The notes below the pieces were generated by a model, which was not told where the DNA came from, did not search any database, and was given only the letters and a program-made list of their open reading frames with translations. This document shows positions 17,603 through 26,821 of a stretch of 51,970 nucleotides of DNA, piece by piece. Numbering within the stretch: the stretch's first letter is position 1; every line of letters starts with the position of its first letter. The translations under genes were made by a program, and so were the position numbers. The DNA comes from Bacteroides rodentium JCM 16496 (GTDB lineage Bacteria; Bacteroidota; Bacteroidia; Bacteroidales; Bacteroidaceae), in the NCBI RefSeq assembly GCF_000614125.1, contig NZ_BAKJ01000035.1, positions 1 through 51,970 of the forward strand. Direction: 5' to 3'.

Positions 17603-18982
17603 ATGAGAAAGAGAATGTTTTTTCTGACCGCTTTGCTATTAATGGCAACGGCGGCGGCTTTTGCCCAGCGCAGTCTGGAAATAAAGGATGTCGGTGCAGG
17701 CATGAATGTGTTTTCCGGTAAAGATACGGAAGCGGGTATTGTGATTTCGTGCCCGGGCAATATTGAACTCTCCTTTGAGTCATCGCATGACAAGGTGGTG
17801 GATGTTTACAACAAGGAAGTGAAGGGAGAGGAGATATACTATTACTTGCGCTTCAATACCGGCAAGAAATACCGGGGACGTAAACTCACAATCCGTACCA
17901 AGGACTATGCTCCGCTGACCATTACGGCAGAATTGGAGCCGAAGGAGCTGAAGCAATACCAGCTGTTGGACCCTGATGTGGAGTTCGTATATGGATGTTA
18001 CTACGAGTACCGCAAACGTGGAACGGACTTTTTCCAGAAGGGTATGTATAGCGAGGCAAAAGAGCAATACAGCATTGCTAAGGAGTGTTCCGATTGTCCG
18101 GCAGATGCCAATCTGGACGAACTGATAGCGAACATAGATTCCATCTCGCTGTTCCAGAAGCAGGCCGAGGATGCCGCTGCCGTACTCGACTATCGTTCCG
18201 CATTCGATTTGTACAGCAAGATTCTTGTCTTGAACCCTTCGGACATCAATGCCTCCAACAAGCGTATGGAGTGTGAACAGATGTACGGGACGGATTGTAA
18301 GAAGTACTTCGACATGGCCGAAGTCTACAAGGAAGACGGTGAATACCAGAAAGCTTTGGAATTATATCAGAAGGTGATAGACGCCAACTGTACCAATGCG
18401 TTGCTTGCCAGCGAGCAGGCCAAGCGCATCCGTATCTTGTTGCAGAACCGCAAGCAGCGCTCGCATGTGTTTACGTTTGAATATGGTGGGGGTAATTCGC
18501 CTTTGGGAATCAGTTACGGTTCTTACAAGAACCGTAAAGTGGGGCATTATTTCACTTTAAGCCTGCACCCGGATATATTCTACACCATGCGTAATGACTA
18601 TGACAAGTGCGAGAAGGCCGAGGCTTCCATTGTTCCATTGGGATGGACGTTCAATCCGGTCCCCAAGCATCCTTATGGTTGGATATTTATCGGCCTTGGA
18701 TATACCGGTGTGCTCCGTTACGAAACATCCGAAGGTGAAATCTATGTGCCGGGCAGCTATGTTGAGGATGATGAAGAACTTGATGGAAACAATGGGGAAA
18801 AGCAGATGGACGAGCCCGAGTTGAAGGTTTATAGTGCTATTTCTCCCGAAATCGGTGTGGTGGCGAAGGTTTGGCGTTTTGCCGTCCGCTATACCTTCCA
18901 GTATAGGTTCCCGTTGGGCAAGAAGTATGAGGACCGCATCAGCAAGACACGCCATTCTATCGGTGTGGGTTTCTGCTTCTAA
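17603..18982 (+). CDS. exported TPR protein with barrel-like C-terminus
   Basis: 459 residues. The signal peptide spans residues 1-21 (FFLTALLLMATAAAFAQ). Residues 22-115 look like an all-beta domain (LRFNTGKKYRGRKLTIRTKDY). TPR-like helices follow at about 130-285 (FFQKGMYSEAKEQYSIAKEC, YKEDGEYQKALELYQKVID). The C-terminal 170 residues are rich in alternating aromatics and Gly and end in phenylalanine (SIGVGFCF), as in outer-membrane barrels. It is the last gene of the operon. The barrel plus TPR suggests an outer-membrane-attached scaffold; this is inference. Confidence 0.8.
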   Translation: MRKRMFFLTALLLMATAAAFAQRSLEIKDVGAGMNVFSGKDTEAGIVISCPGNIELSFESSHDKVVDVYNKEVKGEEIYYYLRFNTGKKYRGRKLTIRTKDYAPLTITAELEPKELKQYQLLDPDVEFVYGCYYEYRKRGTDFFQKGMYSEAKEQYSIAKECSDCPADANLDELIANIDSISLFQKQAEDAAAVLDYRSAFDLYSKILVLNPSDINASNKRMECEQMYGTDCKKYFDMAEVYKEDGEYQKALELYQKVIDANCTNALLASEQAKRIRILLQNRKQRSHVFTFEYGGGNSPLGISYGSYKNRKVGHYFTLSLHPDIFYTMRNDYDKCEKAEASIVPLGWTFNPVPKHPYGWIFIGLGYTGVLRYETSEGEIYVPGSYVEDDEELDGNNGEKQMDEPELKVYSAISPEIGVVAKVWRFAVRYTFQYRFPLGKKYEDRISKTRHSIGVGFCF

Positions 18983-19072
18983 GGAGGCGTCACTGTTTGT
19001 TTGAAATATATCTGTGGGGGTGTGCCGGGACTTGGGCGCATCCCCGTTCTTTTGAGAAGTTGCTGCAAAGCC

Positions 19073-19226
19073 CTGCATCCCTTTTGCAGTGTCACTGCAA
19101 CCCTTTTGCAGCGGCACTGCAACACCTTTGCAGTAGCACTGCAATGCCTTTGCAGCGGCACTGCAAAAGGGATGCAGTATTTGTGCAGTGTCATTGCAGG
19201 AGTGCTGCACTTCTGTTGCAGTGTCG
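19073..19226. repeat. tandem array of seven 22-bp dyad units
   Basis: Units start at 19073, 19095, 19117, 19139, 19161, 19183 and 19205, an exact 22-bp step. The best units read CTGCAAcccttTTGCAGnggca. Read across the unit border they give TTGCAGTGTCACTGCAA (19084-19100), a perfect dyad around one base. The last two units are diverged. The array ends one base before the stop codon of the asmA-like gene, in the gap between two convergent genes. There are no spacers and no cas genes, so it is not a CRISPR array. Confidence 0.85.
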
Positions 19227-19227
19227 C

Positions 19228-22200
19228 TTATTGAAGCTTTATGTGGCTGATTATCCCTTGTCTGATGCTTTCCATGCGCTTTTCCGTCTGTTGCAGGTGT
19301 TTTGTCCCCCCGTCTTTATACAGTTCTTTGTACTTGCATTTGCCTATTTTGTATTTGAGTTCTCCGGCTTTTCCGGACAGGTTGACGCCGAAGTCGATGG
19401 GGAAGGGCGATTTAAGCATCGTCAAGTGGTAGTTGTAAGTGAAGTCCGTGCTGTGTGTGCCGCCGATGACAGCCTGGTATCTGTCCCATTGCATGAGGAA
19501 AGGGATTACTTCTATTTGCCCATCCTGCAGAATGAGGTTGGCGGACAGGTTGTCTATCAGGTTGCGCTTCTTGTTCTTGAATCTGAACTTGCGGGCTATT
19601 TCATCGAAAGTGGCGTTGTCCATCAAGACCAGTTTCTGGCCGCCGAGCGAGCAGGCGGCTTTGGTTGTGGACAATATGGGCATCATTTGGTTGTCTAATG
19701 TCCCTTCGGCGGTCAGACGGCAATCTATCAGCCATCCATGTCCTTGGTGAGGGGCATCAGGGTTGCCACGGCAGGAACCACTATGTGCATCTGGCCCACC
19801 AGCACATCTTTCAGGTCGAGGTCGAAGCTGGCTGTCACCTTTTCCTGCTTCCGGCTGTCGTATAGCAGGCTGAGGTCGCTTTGCCGAGGTTGGTGCGTGT
19901 GGACAGTTGCGAATAGGCCTGCCGGTCCTTGATAAGCATGTTACCGCGTACTTGTTGCAGCTCTATCTCGTGGTAGTTCATGTTCTCGATGTCCAGTTGC
20001 ACGTCGAGCTGTATATCTTTCGGGAGGTATACGAGGCGTTCCGGCACTTTGGCGTGTGCCTTGGGCGTTAATTTCTGTTCCAGGTTGTCCAGCGTGAGGG
20101 ACGAGACGGTGGTTGTCTTCGGTTCTCTCGCCAGGGCCTCTCCGTACAGGAAGGCTTGTTTCAGTTCATCGTAGTTGATGGTGTTCGACAATATTTGGAG
20201 CGTCCCTTCCAGTTTCGGCTCTTCTCCCTTGGGGGCGGGGTTGGTGTGCAGCATACCGGATATGATGCAGTCCGACTTCCCGGCTTGCATCTGTAGCCGG
20301 TTCAGTACCAGTTGGTGGTTCTGGAAGCCGAGCCGGGCTTGCTTCAGGTTTACCATCAGCGGGAAGTAGGCGCTGTACACTTGCGACCCGTTGAAACTCA
20401 ACATGCCTTTGAGGTCCCATTTAGAGGCGCTTCCGGCGGTCCTTGCTTTGGGACGCAGCTCGGTGATGAACTCGCCGCCTTCCAGCACGATGGCGTTCTG
20501 CCGGTGTGAGTCGAGGTATTTCAGCTTATCGGCTTTCAGCATTAAGGCTCCTTCGTACCGTTTTTTGCCGGTGGGCGAGGGCTTTGTGCCGGCATGCAGT
20601 TCCAGTCCTTCGGCAGAAGCCCAGTTGTCTTTGTCCAGCTTTGCCTGCAGAACTGCGCAGTTCAGGTGGGCCGTAACGGGGACTAAGGCAGAGGTGTCTT
20701 TGGACAAGGCTGTGTTGGAGCGCAGGTGCAACCGCGACAAGTTGAGGTAAACGGACTGGGCGTATGCTATTTTCAGTGAGTCAATGTCGGCTGTCCCGCT
20801 CAGCACTTCCGACTGGGCGATGAAGTCGCTTTTGTTTTTCTTGTAGCCGATGTCCATGCTCATGCCCGAGATGAACGCGTCTAAATGGTATTCGGGGCTT
20901 CGGGCTTCGATGTGTTTCGCCTGCAGCCTGCCGTCTGCCCATATCCGGTTCAAGTTCCCTTCCCGGAGGTCTTTCAGGTTGAAAGCGAAGGAGAGGTCCG
21001 AAGTCATTTGTCCCCGCAGGGCTGCTAACCGGGGAGAGATGAATTCGCGCCCGATGCGGTCGAAGTCGATATGCCCTTTCAGGTCTCCCGTGATGAAGGG
21101 GGTGCTTTGCAGATTGGTTATCCGGTTTTCCATTTGGATGGAACTGCCCAGCCCCTTCACCTTGACGTTGTGGAGCACGATGAAGCAAGAGTCGGGCCGG
21201 GTCTCTTGGTAACTCATCTCCAGGTTGAGGCTGATGGTGTCTATGCCCTGCTCGATGCCGTTTTTACGGAAACTTCCTTGGCTGATGAATCCTTCCACTT
21301 TGATGTCGGGCAGGGCATCTTTCAGGTTTCCCTTGATTTCTCCCTTCAGAGCGGTGCTTCCTGTGACGGAATATGATTTCTTCTCCGGCAGATATTTCTC
21401 CGGCATGAACTCCAGAAGCTCTTGCAGGCTGGAGGCTAAAAGGCTGAAGCGCATATCCAGGAATGGATTCTCTCCTTTGCCGAGGTTGTGCAGGGAACCT
21501 TCTGCTTCAAACGGGAAGTGGTTGATGAAGAAGCGGGTGTCGCTCAAGGTTATGTCGTTGAAGTGCTCGGTAGCGTCGCAATGCCCTTGGAGGGAGAATG
21601 CAATCTCTTGTTCCAGGAAGTTGGCCTTTCCCCTGCTGCACAGTGAAGCGCAGGTGGCTTCGATGTCGAAAGACGGTTGTGCGGTAGCCAGGTCTCCTTT
21701 GATGACCGCCGACAGTCGGTCGGCCTCGGTTTCAAGTCCTTTCTTCCGGTGCCTGAGGTGCAGATGTGCGTCCGATATATTTATTTGTCTGATGTCGAAC
21801 GAGATTTGCTTTTCCTTTTTCTCCTTCTTTGTGGTTTTCAGGATGGGCGATAGCTGTTGACCGAGTTCCATAATCATGTCCGGCTCGTCGATGAAGATGT
21901 TTTCGATGCACAACGTTTGTTCTTTCAGCAATTTAAGGAGCTGGATGTTTCCGAAGACTTTTCCGAATTCCACGCTGATAACGTCCGTGACGGAATCGGT
22001 GGGCGTCTTCACGGGAATGCGCACCTTTCCTTCACGGATACTCAAACTGATGGAAGGCCATGAGTCCAGATAGTCCAGTTCTATCTTTTGGCATTCAAAC
22101 TGAATATGGGTACGTTCATTAACCTCCCGCATCAACAGTGAAGTCAGTTTCTCCGGGGTGAGGATGAAATAGTGTAAAACAATAAATGCGATAAAAGGAA

Positions 22201-22261
22201 TCGACATACATACCAGAAGAATGGTTGTAATGGTGATGATAACTGTTTTTAACCGTTTCAT
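19228..22261 (-). CDS. AsmA-family protein; two one-base frameshifts
   Basis: AsmA-like proteins are anchored in the inner membrane and span the periplasm, and are linked to lipid transport to the outer membrane. Residues 1-33 hold one TM helix (TVIITITTILLVCMSIPFIAF), followed by the typical LTSLLMREVNERTHIQF and long beta-rich repeats. The first frame runs from 22261 to about 19879, then ends at TTAGSRKR. One base added there (AAAGC|GACCTC) restores DLSLLYDSRKQEKVTASFDL. A second base near 19740 (KDM / WLIDCRLTAEG) leads into the final frame, which ends at 19228. The whole is about 1011 residues. It lies 36 bp after the SUI1-like gene, probably on one transcript. Confidence 0.85.
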
Positions 22262-22297
22262 AGAATTGGACTTATTCAGTTTGGAATGTTGTTGCCG

Positions 22298-22636
22298 CTA
22301 TTTGGTCTGCGTATATCCTTCTGCTTTCAGCAGTTCGACCACTCTCTGCCTGAAGTCGCCTTGCACGATGATTTCCCCGTCTTTGGCGCTTCCGCCTACT
22401 CCGCATTTGCTTTTCAGCAGTTTGCCCAGTTCTTTCAGGTCATTGTCGGTGCCCACGAAGCCGGTGACAAGGGTGACGACTTTGCCGCCCCGGTTCTTGC
22501 GGTCCAACTGCACGCGCAGGTGTTGTTGTGCAGGGGGGAGGGTAGCCTGCTCTTCGTCATTGTCCATCTCATAGTTGTAGTCGGGGTTGGTAGAATAGAC
22601 TACGTTCAACCGTTCTTTCCAATCATTATTCTTCAT
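22298..22636 (-). CDS. SUI1/eIF1-family translation factor (YciH-like)
   Basis: 112 residues. The C-terminal SUI1 domain starts near residue 38 (LRVQLDRKNRGGKVVTLVTG) and contains LGKLLKSKCGVGGSAKDGEI, the core eIF1 pattern, followed by IIVQGDFRQRVVELL. The N-terminal 37 residues are acidic and linker-like. The bacterial homologue YciH is thought to act on initiation fidelity. First gene of a minus-strand unit with the asmA-like gene. Confidence 0.92.
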   Translation of the reverse strand: MKNNDWKERLNVVYSTNPDYNYEMDNDEEQATLPPAQQHLRVQLDRKNRGGKVVTLVTGFVGTDNDLKELGKLLKSKCGVGGSAKDGEIIVQGDFRQRVVELLKAEGYTQTK

Positions 22637-22658
22637 TGTTTCTTTCTTTTAGATTTCC

Positions 22659-22689
22659 CAAAAGTACGATATTGTGTGGAATTATGCAA
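22659..22689 (-). promoter_or_regulatory. promoter of the SUI1-asmA unit
   Basis: On the minus strand, TACTTTTG (plus 22659-22666) is a full -7 match, with TTGC about 19 bp upstream as a weak -33 box. It lies 23 bp before the start codon at 22636. Confidence 0.65.
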
Positions 22690-22784
22690 TCTTTTAAGCA
22701 GATTGGTGAGGCCTCGGAATCTATTAGTCTGTACTTTAGTCCGGTTCTTTTGTAGAAATTATGTTAAGCTTTTGTTGCATCCGT

Positions 22785-22815
22785 GTTACTGATTAGAAAA
22801 AAAGCACTACTTTTG
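22785..22815 (+). promoter_or_regulatory. promoter of rex
   Basis: TACTTTTG at 22808-22815 is a full -7 match. The -33 position (GTTA, 22785-22788, 19 bp away) is imperfect, which would fit an activated or weak promoter. Rex often controls its own gene, but I saw no clear Rex operator (TTGTGA-N6-TCACAA). Confidence 0.6.
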
Positions 22816-22849
22816 CCAATCGCAATATTGAGAACTTAAATAAGAAACT

Positions 22850-23506
22850 ATGAGCAGTCCGTTACAGAAAAAAGAAACCATGAAGGTGCCGGAACCTACC
22901 TTGCGCCGGCTTCCGTGGTACCTTTCCAATGTAAAGTTGCTGAAACAAAAGGGGGAACGATTCGTGTCATCCACCCAGATTTCCAAGGAAATCAATATTG
23001 ATGCTTCACAAATTGCCAAAGACCTTTCGTATGTCAATATCTCGGGGCGTACGCGTGTGGGCTATGAAGTGGACACGCTGATAGCTGTACTGGAGGATTT
23101 CCTGGGATTTACCAATATACACAAAGCCTTTCTGTTCGGTGTAGGAAGCTTGGGAGGTGCCTTGCTGCGCGATTCGGGTCTGAGCCATTTCGGCCTGGAG
23201 ATAGTGGCTGCCTTCGATGTGAAACCCGAACTGGTGGGTACGACACTGAGCGGCATCCCCATCTATCACTCGGACGAGTTCAAGCAGAAGATGCAGGAGT
23301 ACGATGTCAATATAGGCGTGCTGACGGTCCCTATCGAAATAGCCCAGCAGATAACGGATTCCATGGTAGAGGGCGGCATCAAAGCCGTATGGAACTTCAC
23401 CCCGTTCCGTATCCGTGTTCCCGAGAACATTGTGGTGCAGAACACTTCCCTGTATGCCCATCTGGCCGTGATGTTTAACAGACTGAACTTTAACGAAATC
23501 AAGTAA
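22850..23506 (+). CDS. rex: redox-sensing transcriptional repressor Rex
   Basis: Rex senses the NADH/NAD+ ratio and represses fermentative and respiratory genes. It has 218 residues. The N-terminal winged helix (residues 8-85: PEPTLRRLPWYLSNVKLL, SSTQISKEINIDASQIAKDL) is followed by the Rossmann domain with FLFGVGSLGGALL (GxGxxG) near residue 96 and the conserved GGIKAVWNFTP near residue 180. The stop codon shares one base with the start of the next gene (TAATG), so the two are translationally coupled. Confidence 0.96.
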   Translation: MSSPLQKKETMKVPEPTLRRLPWYLSNVKLLKQKGERFVSSTQISKEINIDASQIAKDLSYVNISGRTRVGYEVDTLIAVLEDFLGFTNIHKAFLFGVGSLGGALLRDSGLSHFGLEIVAAFDVKPELVGTTLSGIPIYHSDEFKQKMQEYDVNIGVLTVPIEIAQQITDSMVEGGIKAVWNFTPFRIRVPENIVVQNTSLYAHLAVMFNRLNFNEIK

Positions 23507-24123
23507 TGAAGATTATTGCTGTAGGAATGAACTATGCTCTGCACAACAAAGAGCTGGGGCATACACACGAGAATAAGGAACCGGTTATTTTCTTGAAACC
23601 CGATTCGGCCATTCTGAAAGATGGCAAGCCTTTCTTTATCCCCGATTTTTCCAACGAGGTGCATTATGAGACGGAAGTGGTGGTACGCATCTGCCGTTTG
23701 GGCAAGAATATTGCTCCGCGCTTTGCCCATCGCTATTACGATGCGGTGACGGTAGGCATCGACTTCACGGCACGCGACTTGCAACGCAAGTTCCGCGAGG
23801 CAGGCAATCCCTGGGAACTCTGCAAAGGTTTCGACAATTCGGCAGCCATCGGTACCTTCATCCCGTTGGAGCAGGTGGGTGGAGACGTGCAGAATCTGGA
23901 CTTCCGCTTGACGATTGATGATAAGGAGGTGCAACGCGGCCATACAGCGGACATGTTGTTCCGGGTAGATGATATCATTGCCTACGTCAGCCGCTTCATG
24001 ACCTTGAAAATCGGTGACTTGCTGTTCACAGGTACACCCGCGGGAGTAGGTCCCGTCAGCATCGGACAGCACTTGCAGGGCTATCTTGGGGAAGAGAAAG
24101 TGCTCGACTTCAATATCCGGTAA
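23506..24123 (+). CDS. fumarylacetoacetate hydrolase family protein
   Basis: 205 residues, a compact FAHD1-like member. The fold's metal-binding acidic residues are expected in EVHYETEVVVRI (near residue 50), and VTVGIDFTARDLQ and KGFDNSAAIG are conserved FAH motifs. GTPAGVGPVSIGQ is the usual late loop. Members are acylpyruvate hydrolases, oxaloacetate decarboxylases or oxaloacetate tautomerases; the substrate cannot be told here. It overlaps rex by one base. Confidence 0.92.
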   Translation: MKIIAVGMNYALHNKELGHTHENKEPVIFLKPDSAILKDGKPFFIPDFSNEVHYETEVVVRICRLGKNIAPRFAHRYYDAVTVGIDFTARDLQRKFREAGNPWELCKGFDNSAAIGTFIPLEQVGGDVQNLDFRLTIDDKEVQRGHTADMLFRVDDIIAYVSRFMTLKIGDLLFTGTPAGVGPVSIGQHLQGYLGEEKVLDFNIR

Positions 24124-24143
24124 TTATCTTCGTCTTGTTTTTT

Positions 24144-24174
24144 CTTGTTACCTCGCTTTTTTTCCGTACTTTCG
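24144..24174 (+). promoter_or_regulatory. putative promoter of ispF
   Basis: CTTG at 24144-24147, 19 bp, TACTTTCG at 24167-24174 (seven of eight matches), 23 bp before the ispF start. Confidence 0.55.
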
Positions 24175-24197
24175 TGTCAACTTAAAGAAGTAACGAT

Positions 24198-24677
24198 ATG
24201 AAGATACGTGTAGGTTTCGGCTTTGATGTCCACCAACTGGTGGCAGGGCGCGAACTTTGGCTGGGCGGCATCCGCCTGGAACATGAAAAGGGATTGTTGG
24301 GACATTCGGATGCAGACGTGCTCATCCATGCCATCTGTGACGCATTGCTGGGAGCGGCGAATATGCGCGACATCGGCTATCATTTTCCCGATACTGTCGG
24401 TGAGTTCAAGAATATAGACAGCAAGATTTTGTTAAAGAAAACAATAGAACTGATAGCTACCAAAGGCTATTCGGTGGGTAATATTGATGCTACCATCTGC
24501 GCTGAGCGGCCTAAGTTGAAGTCCCATATTCCCGAAATGCAACGTACGCTTGCCGCGGTGATGGGAATAGACGAGGATGACATCTCCATCAAGGCCACCA
24601 CCACGGAGAAACTCGGCTTTACGGGCAGGGAGGAAGGTATATCCGCCTATGCCACTGTATTGATAGTGAAGGAATGA
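24198..24677 (+). CDS. ispF: 2-C-methyl-D-erythritol 2,4-cyclodiphosphate synthase
   Basis: A zinc enzyme of the MEP isoprenoid pathway, acting as a trimer in the cytoplasm. It has 159 residues, as usual. Metal ligands are D10 and H12 in GFGFDVHQL and the histidine of LIHAICDALLGAANMRDIG near residue 44. HSDADV and YHFPDT are conserved, and the C-terminal KATTTEKLGFTGREEGISA is the family signature. Confidence 0.97.
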   Translation: MKIRVGFGFDVHQLVAGRELWLGGIRLEHEKGLLGHSDADVLIHAICDALLGAANMRDIGYHFPDTVGEFKNIDSKILLKKTIELIATKGYSVGNIDATICAERPKLKSHIPEMQRTLAAVMGIDEDDISIKATTTEKLGFTGREEGISAYATVLIVKE

Positions 24678-24715
24678 CATGAAATAATATCAACTCAATT
24701 TAATCATCCACTTAT

Positions 24716-25732
24716 ATGAAGAAAATCTCCTTGACCTTTTGTCTGGCACTTTTATCCTCCTTGTTCTGCCCGGCACAAGTATCGCCTTTGCAGTTCAACA
24801 AGAACGGAGAGTTTAAAATCGTCCAGTTTACAGACATCCACTTCAAGTATGGTAATCCGGCTTCAGACATTGCTTTGAAGCGTATTGGCGAGGTGCTTGA
24901 TGCCGAGCGCCCCGATTTAGTAGTCTTTACCGGCGATGTGGTCTATGCCGCACCTGCCGATACGGCCATGCGCAAGGTGCTTTCCTATGCTACGGACCGT
25001 AAGATTCCTTTTGTCGTAACCTTTGGTAACCACGATAACGAGCAGGGAAAAACACGTGCCGAACTTTATGATGTTATCCGTTCCATGCCTTTCAATATCC
25101 AACCCGACCGTGGCGGAGTAGAATCTCCCGACTATGTCCTCACACTGAAATCCTCGGACGGCAAGAAGGATGCAGCCCTGCTTTACTGTCTGGATTCCCA
25201 TTCCTACTCCAAACTACCCGACGTAAAAGGGTACGACTGGCTCACTTTCGACCAGGTGAACTGGTACCGCCAGCAGAGTGCCGCTTATAAAGCAAAGAAT
25301 GGTGGGCAACCTTTGCCTGCACTGGCATTCTTCCATATCCCTCTGCCGGAATATAACGAAGCCGCTTCTGACGAGAACGCCATACTGATAGGTACCCGCA
25401 TGGAAAAGGCTTGCGCTCCGGAACTGAATACGGGCATGTTCACTGCCATGAAAGAGGCCGGTGATGTGATGGGTATGTTTGTCGGGCACGACCATGACAA
25501 CGACTATGCCGTGATGTGGAAAGGAATCCTTCTGGCCTACGGCCGCTTCACAGGTGGCAATACTGAGTACAACCATTTGTCCAACGGTGCACGTGTCATT
25601 GTGATGAAGGAAGGTGCCCGTACTTTCACCACTTGGATTCGTCTGAAAGGTGGCGAAATCATTGATAAGACGGTCTACCCCGACAGCTATGTGAAGGACG
25701 ACTGGCGCAAACGCCCGTTGGTGACGGAATGA
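24716..25732 (+). CDS. secreted calcineurin-like metallophosphoesterase
   Basis: 338 residues with a signal peptide (residues 1-20, ISLTFCLALLSSLFCPAQ). The metallophosphoesterase blocks are in order: FTDIHF near residue 39, VVFTGDVVY near residue 71, VTFGNHDNEQ near residue 101, FFHIPLPEY near residue 205 and GHDHDNDYAVMW near residue 257. It resembles eukaryotic purple-acid-phosphatase-like DevT/PhoD relatives found in Bacteroidota. It lies in the periplasm or outside the cell; the substrate is unknown. 22 bp separate it from the next gene. Confidence 0.93.
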   Translation: MKKISLTFCLALLSSLFCPAQVSPLQFNKNGEFKIVQFTDIHFKYGNPASDIALKRIGEVLDAERPDLVVFTGDVVYAAPADTAMRKVLSYATDRKIPFVVTFGNHDNEQGKTRAELYDVIRSMPFNIQPDRGGVESPDYVLTLKSSDGKKDAALLYCLDSHSYSKLPDVKGYDWLTFDQVNWYRQQSAAYKAKNGGQPLPALAFFHIPLPEYNEAASDENAILIGTRMEKACAPELNTGMFTAMKEAGDVMGMFVGHDHDNDYAVMWKGILLAYGRFTGGNTEYNHLSNGARVIVMKEGARTFTTWIRLKGGEIIDKTVYPDSYVKDDWRKRPLVTE

Positions 25733-25754
25733 GGGTGAACTTAAAAAGAACGAT

Positions 25755-26810
25755 ATGGACAAGATAAGAACCGGATTAGCCGCTTACGGAATGTCGGGAC
25801 GTGTTTTCCATGCTCCCTTCATCTCCACCAACCCTCATTTTGAATTGACTGCCGTTACGGAGCGCAGTAAGGAACTCTCCCGGGAGAAGTATCCCGACGC
25901 TTGTATTGTGCGGAGTTTTGAGGAACTTATCGGACTGGAGGGGTTGGATTTGGTTGTCATCAACACACCGGACAGCACTCATTATGAGTATGCCCGCCGC
26001 GCCCTCGAAGCTGGCAAACATGTGGTTGTGGAGAAGCCTTTCACTACCACCGTGGCAGAAGCTGAGGAGCTTGTGGCACTTGCCGCAAGCCGGGGACTGA
26101 CCTTGAGCGTTTACCAGAATCGCCGGTGGGACGGCGATTTTCTGACAGTCAAGGAAATACTGTCCAAAGGCCTGCTGGGACATCTGGTGGAGTTTGAATC
26201 CACCTTCCCCCGTTATCGTAATTTTATCAAGCCGAATACTTGGAAGGAAACCGGACAAGATGGCGGTGGCTTGACCTATAACCTGGGCGCCCACGTCATA
26301 GATCAGGCTGTGCAGCTATTCGGTATGCCCGAAGCCGTCTTTGCAGATATTGCCACGTTGCGCAAGGACAGCAAGGTAGACGACTACTTCATCATCCATT
26401 TGCTACGCCCCTCAAAGGCACCCGAAGTAAAGATAACGCTGAAATCCAGCTATCTGATGTGTGCGAGCGAACCCCGTTTCGTCCTCCACGGCAGGGAAGG
26501 TTCTTACGTGAAATATGGTTTCGACCCGCAGGAAGCCGCCTTGACCGAGGGCGTATTGCCCGGCACTCCACACTGGGGCGAGGAGGACAAATCCTCTTGG
26601 GGACTGCTTCATAAGGAAAAGGACGGTAGAACCGTGCATGAACCTTATCCAAGCCTTCCCGGTGATTATGCAGCTTTTTACGAGAATATCTATCGGCATA
26701 TCCGCCACGGCGAACCTTTGCAGAGCGATGCCCGCGAGGTGGTCGGAGTCATCCGCTTGATAGAGGCAGCCTGGGAAAGCAGCCGTATGCAGCGTGTGGT
26801 TCGTATCTGA
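25755..26810 (+). CDS. Gfo/Idh/MocA-family oxidoreductase
   Basis: 351 residues, cytoplasmic, NAD(P)-dependent. The N-terminal Rossmann part begins TGLAAYGMSGRVFHAPF and carries the family motif VVVEKPFTTT (EKP, near residue 97). The C-terminal part has WKETGQDGGGLTYNLGAHVI, containing the usual GGG...G.H motif. It is closest in feel to YdgJ/IolW-type scyllo-inositol or sugar dehydrogenases, but the substrate cannot be fixed. It is probably cotranscribed with the phosphoesterase and converges on the next gene with an 11-bp gap. Confidence 0.93.
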   Translation: MDKIRTGLAAYGMSGRVFHAPFISTNPHFELTAVTERSKELSREKYPDACIVRSFEELIGLEGLDLVVINTPDSTHYEYARRALEAGKHVVVEKPFTTTVAEAEELVALAASRGLTLSVYQNRRWDGDFLTVKEILSKGLLGHLVEFESTFPRYRNFIKPNTWKETGQDGGGLTYNLGAHVIDQAVQLFGMPEAVFADIATLRKDSKVDDYFIIHLLRPSKAPEVKITLKSSYLMCASEPRFVLHGREGSYVKYGFDPQEAALTEGVLPGTPHWGEEDKSSWGLLHKEKDGRTVHEPYPSLPGDYAAFYENIYRHIRHGEPLQSDAREVVGVIRLIEAAWESSRMQRVVRI

Positions 26811-26821
26811 TAGAAAATCCT

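Noticed and set aside
19073..19226. CRISPR array
   Set aside because: Units follow directly without spacers, the step is 22 bp, and no cas gene is near.
19001..19234. Cys-rich frames on both strands across the 22-bp array
   Set aside because: A 22-bp step is not a multiple of three, so the frames are accidental.
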